From contig JAJEKV010000075.1 of NCBI GenBank assembly GCA_021234155.1, positions 2,048,001 to 2,112,000 of the forward strand: a stretch of 64,000 bases of DNA. Direction: 5' to 3'. Below the pieces are notes generated by a model. The model was given only the letters and a program-made list of their open reading frames with translations. It was not told the origin of the DNA and did no database searches. The position numbers and the translations under genes were made by a program. This DNA comes from Isoetes taiwanensis (Eukaryota; Streptophyta; Lycopodiopsida; Isoetales; Isoetaceae). Below, piece by piece: positions 59,843 through 64,000 of this stretch. How positions within the stretch are numbered: position 1 is the first letter of the stretch; every line of letters starts with the position of its first letter.

Positions 59843-61770
59843 TCGCAATTTAGATCTTAAATCTGCTCCATTTAGTCTATTGGTGTCCTTATGCGCTTCC
59901 CTCCATGGCGGTCTCTCTGGCTATAGAGTTCCCGCCAAAGGGCTTAATGGTGTTATGTCGTTTATTTTATCTCCAGCGATCTAGTTTCGGCCGAGGGCAT
60001 TTTTGGCCAGTTGATTTTCTCGGGCGTTCTGCAAAGTTCGTGGCCCGCATCCCTTCGTAATTTCATTTTTCAAGCTCAGGAAGCGCTGGAGATGGGCTCG
60101 AGTTCGGCATTTCCGGGGCGTGTCATTTCACAGGCATTATTTTGGATGTTGATTCGGAGACGCCTTTGATGTGATTGTAGATTAAGTCGTAAGTCTTCAC
60201 TTTATTTTTATTCATTTTGATTGGATAAACATGGATGCAGAGGTCGTTGGCTTCTAGGCCTGTCTTACCAAACTAAGTCCATCCAGAAGTTTCCTACCAA
60301 ACTCTCTTTTACATTGGCTTGATCTTTACTTTGTTTCCTTGCCCTTCAAACTGCATTTTAGTATTGTTCTGTTCTGCCTTTCTTGTGGTCCAATAAGCTA
60401 CCTGCTCATAAAGTAAGAGTTTGGAGCATTTGTTGCAGTTTTTTGAAAGACTTTATGGCAGACTCTCTTGGCGTGTTGTGTTCCTTATGCTTTAAGTCCT
60501 AGTTCCTCTGCACTACAGCCACTACAGACATAAATTCATTTTTATCATAGCTTCTGGTGAAAATTCATGTTTAGAAGGTAGGGGTTGAACATATATCCAC
60601 CAAAGTTTTGCTATTTGCAGCCCCTTTCTATGAGTTGAGATTCTATCTAAGCTTCTCCAGTAAGATTATTGGTTCATTGGGAGGCAGGTGCAGCAGTCCT
60701 ATTTTATATTTCCTGCATGATCCAGATCTGTTTAAGTCAGTTTGCCTTTGGAGTAGGTGTTAAACCCGCATCTGCATTGCAAATTGTTTTAGGATGCATT
60801 TCTTTGAGCGAGATGGAAGACTTGTTTGTGGTTCTTTGACCGGCCTCCTACTGCTAATTTTGCGATTTCCTACCTCTACAAGTTGGTGCACTGGATAAGT
60901 CTCTTTTAAGGTTGTCCGAATTTGATATTTGAGTCCTTATGTTGACCCTTTCAATGTTGAATTTCATATTAGATTCCTTATGCTGGTCAGATACATTTGT
61001 TGCATTCTAGACTTGTTCACATTATATATTTGGATATACGTGATGTGAATCTGCCCTCTTTCTCTAAAGCATCATTCAAGCATTCAATACTTTTTAACCT
61101 CTTATTTTGAATAGGCCACTCTCGTGCATTTTGTTAAAACATTCTGAGTTGGTTCTCGTATAATTGCATTAGTTGGATGGTTACTTGTACTACATTTTTT
61201 AGGCATTTGCTATTGTATATGTGTTTGATTTGCTTCCAATATTACTTCAACAATATTATTTCAACCTGTTTATCAGTTTATGGTATACTTTGGCGGAAGA
61301 TCTTTAACGGCTAGGATTGTTGATGGGCCAGGGACAGAGTATGCTTATGGCTAGCCTTGCATCTAGATTTACCAGTGGGTCTCGTATTAAGTTTGGTTCG
61401 CCAGCAAGCTTTTTGCAGCAGCGCCTGGTTCATAATCATAATTGGCCTTGTTCTACATTTTAGTTAGTTTAGTCCCCAACAAGCTTTCGATAATGGACCC
61501 TTTTCTACAATCAGAATTGGCCTTGTTCTACATTGTATGGTCATTGTACAAATTGAAGTGATACATCTTCGTGGCTTTGGGTTCTGATTGGTATTCGTAG
61601 TTGATGTATTTTCCAACTTGGAGCTTTGCTCTTTTTCAACCTTTCCCATTTTAAGCCGTGGAGTGTGGAGTTTGCTCTTCTCTCTGCTTTTCAAATATGT
61701 AGTTTTGGGTCAGCCTTTGTTTGGATATTTTGGTATTGGATTTGAAACTTAAGATTGATTAACTGTGGTT
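59843..61770. other. No gene seen
   Basis: A GC-richer block lies at 59900-60180, then T-rich sequence without domains. It could be the 5' region of the downstream LINE, but nothing links them directly. Confidence 0.35.
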
Positions 61771-61772
61771 GG

Positions 61773-61893
61773 CAGCATATATATATTGTATATATCTTCT
61801 AGAGCTAGTTACAATGTTGTTGAATATTTTGCTTGGTAGCATATATATATTGTACATCTTCTAGAGCTAGTTACAATGTCATTAAATATTTTG
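61773..61893. repeat. Tandem duplication (about 63-bp period)
   Basis: GCATATATATATTGTA...CTTCTAGAGCTAGTTACAAT is present twice. Confidence 0.85.
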
Positions 61894-62034
61894 CTAAGTT
61901 GAAGATTTTTGCTGAGAATGCTAGTTTGGAAGTCCTGAAGTTAAGATTAACTAGGTTGGAGGTGTTCTAGTTTTCCAGAGACTGCTACTTTTAAGTTTTG
62001 AATTTGAGATTACCATGATTATCTAAAAGATTAG

Positions 62035-62237
62035 ATTTCTAGGGAATGCTACTTTTCGAAGTTTTGAAGTTGAGATTATCATGATTATTTAGGAGATTTA
62101 TTTCTTACTAACATCAATTCTTATGGATTAATAAGAATTGAGGAGTTATTTCTAGGGAATGCTACTTTTCGAAGTTTTGAAGTTGAGATTATCATGATTA
62201 TTTAGGAGATTTATTTCTTACTAACATCAATTCTTTG
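62035..62237. repeat. Tandem duplication at LINE 5' junction
   Basis: About 85 bp (GGGAATGCTACTTTTCGAAG to TTTCTTACTAACATCAATTC) occurs at about 62040-62124 and 62154-62235. The second unit abuts the first reverse-transcriptase codons. Confidence 0.85.
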
Positions 62238-64000
62238 GTAGAGGAGTTCGTCAGGGTTGCCCCTTGGCTCCATTGCTTTTTACAATAGTGGCAGAGGTGC
62301 TTTCACAATTATTTTCTAGTGCTGCTGAGGATGATGTGATCAGGGGCCTTCCTATGGAAAATGGCTCTCAAGAAATTATTAATCAGTATGCAGATGATAC
62401 CTTTCTATTTTTGAAAGCAGATGCTGATAATCTCCAAAATGCAAAGCTTCTGCTTGACACATTTTCCTTAGCCTCTGGAGTTTTGGTCGGTTGGCAAAAG
62501 TGTCCTGCTTTGTGGACTCTAGATGATGAAGTCCCACCATGTGTTCTTGCTTACCCCTGGAAGGTGTTGCCTCATGGGAAGGCAACAAAGCTTCTTGGTA
62601 TCCCAGTGGGTATTCATGTTTCAACTTCTGATGCTTGGGATGTTATAATCGAGGGGTTGCGGAGGCACCTTTTTTGGTGGGATACGGCTAAGCTATCTAT
62701 GCCTGGAAGGGTAACAGTTGCTAAGCATGTCTTAAGCAACACACATGTCTATATGGCTTCTGCCATTCTTGCTTCCCACTCAAAGTTTCAGGAGATTGTA
62801 GGTGTTGTTAGAAACTTTATCTAGGGTGGAAATGAAGCAGGGGTAGTGGTGAAGGTTGCATGGTCTAAGTGTATAAAACCTAAGTCTGCTGGAGGTTTGG
62901 GCATGACAGATTTCCATTTGCAGAGTAAGGTTATGATCTCAAAATTCATTTGGCGGCTTCTCGTAGGTAAGGATGATTCTCCTGGTTACTACGGCTTATT
63001 GCACGTGCTCTTACCCATCAGTATCCCTTTTGGTAAAGTCACACTCAAACCTGTTCTTCCATGGAGTTTATTTTATGAGTTGCGGCCTTATCATAATGCT
63101 TCTCCATTCTTAAAGGGATTGTTAGACTCCTAGCACACAGTCAAAACTTTATTTCACATCAGTCCAACTGCTTGTGTACGATTGATCGCACCTTGTTGAT
63201 GGATCCCTCTCGGTAGACAATCAACCACTTTGCTTTTACAAAGGCACCCATTGACTCAAAGACGTTGGAAAAGTCTTTGGAATCTTAACTATTGCAGCAT
63301 GGTATGACTCGAGCCGATTCTTGACATGGGAGGCTTTTCGATTAAAGTTTCTATTGGGGCGATGGGATAGAGTTCTGTGGCAAAAAGTTGCTGATTTTCT
63401 ACAGCCTATTCTGCCACGCCAAGAAGATATTTTGGTATGGGTTTGTCATGAAGAAATTAAGGAGTGCAATCTTGTGAACTCTATGTATCGGGTTGTTGCT
63501 TGATAATCGATATTCTTCCTCCGCCTAATAAGTGGTCTCTTCAACTTCCTCCTCTTCAATGGCGTAAGGTGTGGTCTTGGGCATGGGACAAGCTACTTCA
63601 TCCTAAAGTGGCGCTTCTTTGGTGGCGATTCTTCATAGGTGTCTGCGGGTTAACATGCTTGTCCATAAGTTTAACCCTAGAATATCAAATCAGTGTCCAG
63701 TGTGCAAGCGTGGATCTGAGACCATTGAGCATTGCTTTTTCATGTGTGCACACCTTAGACAGGTATGGGACTGGTTGTATTCCCTTTTTTCAGGTTTCAT
63801 TAACAAGTCAACAACTGCTTTTGGCAATTTACCCAAGTACCTGGACAGAGTTACAAGGCCAGGCTTTTCATCTAGCAGCAGGATGGTTGCTTTGGACTAT
63901 CTGGAAAAGACGAAGATTGGTAATCTTCAAAGGTCTGGATGTGGCAGATAATCGTATTCTTCAAGAAGCTCAAGGTTACATTGTAAAGTCGTATCATTGT
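62236..64000 (+). mobile_element. L1-like LINE, 3' half, runs off the window
   Basis: The element starts abruptly within the reverse transcriptase at GRGVRQGCPLAPLLFTIVAE (about 62241). Then come QYADDTFLFLKAD (the catalytic YADD, about 62385), GVLVGWQK, KATKLLGIPVG, LSMPGRVTVAKHVL, a stop where Trp is expected (NFI-stop-GG, 62822), KVAWSKCIKPKSAGGLGM, FHLQSKVMISKFIW, NASPFLKGLLDS, then WDRVLWQKVADF and the zinc-binding zf-RVT domain (NQCPVCKRGSETIEHCFFMC, about 63688). The 5' half, including endonuclease, is missing. Several stops and shifts. The fragments at 17 kb and 44 kb belong to the same family; the one at 37 kb is related. Confidence 0.9.

Overview
The window looks like nuclear DNA of a land plant with a large, repeat-rich, AT-rich genome. 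Two genes have short GT-AG introns, plant LINEs, Copia, Ty3-type LTR elements and a Helitron are present, and no prokaryotic operon structure is visible. I cannot name the species; a fern, lycophyte, bryophyte or gymnosperm would all fit. About 4 kb belongs to genes that look functional. Nearly everything else is decayed mobile DNA or sequence I do not recognise.

Layout. 1-4.5 kb is non-genic and holds one copy (A) of an AT-rich repeat. 4525-11848 is a complete Helitron on the minus strand, inserted into a second copy (B) of that repeat; copy A serves as the empty site and fixes both Helitron ends to the base. The Helitron keeps its 3' hairpin plus CTAG, a degenerate Rep/helicase gene, a charged N-terminal repeat domain, and a dense array of heat-shock-element-like inverted pentamers near its 5' end. 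A 321-bp terminal-inverted-repeat element has landed in the helicase Walker A region. 12-19.2 kb holds SINE, LTR and two LINE remnants. 19.7-22.5 kb is an intact seven-exon FKBP42/TWISTED DWARF 1 gene. 22.7-23 kb is a Copia scrap. 25.2-28.7 kb is a pair of about 1.6-kb LTRs separated by only about 250 bp, with a primer-binding site and a polypurine tract. 30-45 kb holds LINE remnants, several families of short dispersed repeats, and a 2.5-kb minisatellite. 46.7-48.96 kb is a decayed, intron-bearing phosphofructokinase pseudogene. 54.18-55.04 kb is an apparently intact four-exon gene on the minus strand encoding 188 residues, which I do not recognise. 62.2-64 kb is the 3' half of an L1-like LINE that runs off the window.

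How it fits together. The two likely functional genes have no visible link to each other. The strongest story is the Helitron: it is nested, its boundaries can be proven from a paralogous empty site, it has a duplicated terminal hairpin, and it may have carried heat-responsive regulatory DNA. Many coordinates of repeats are approximate because they were read by eye.
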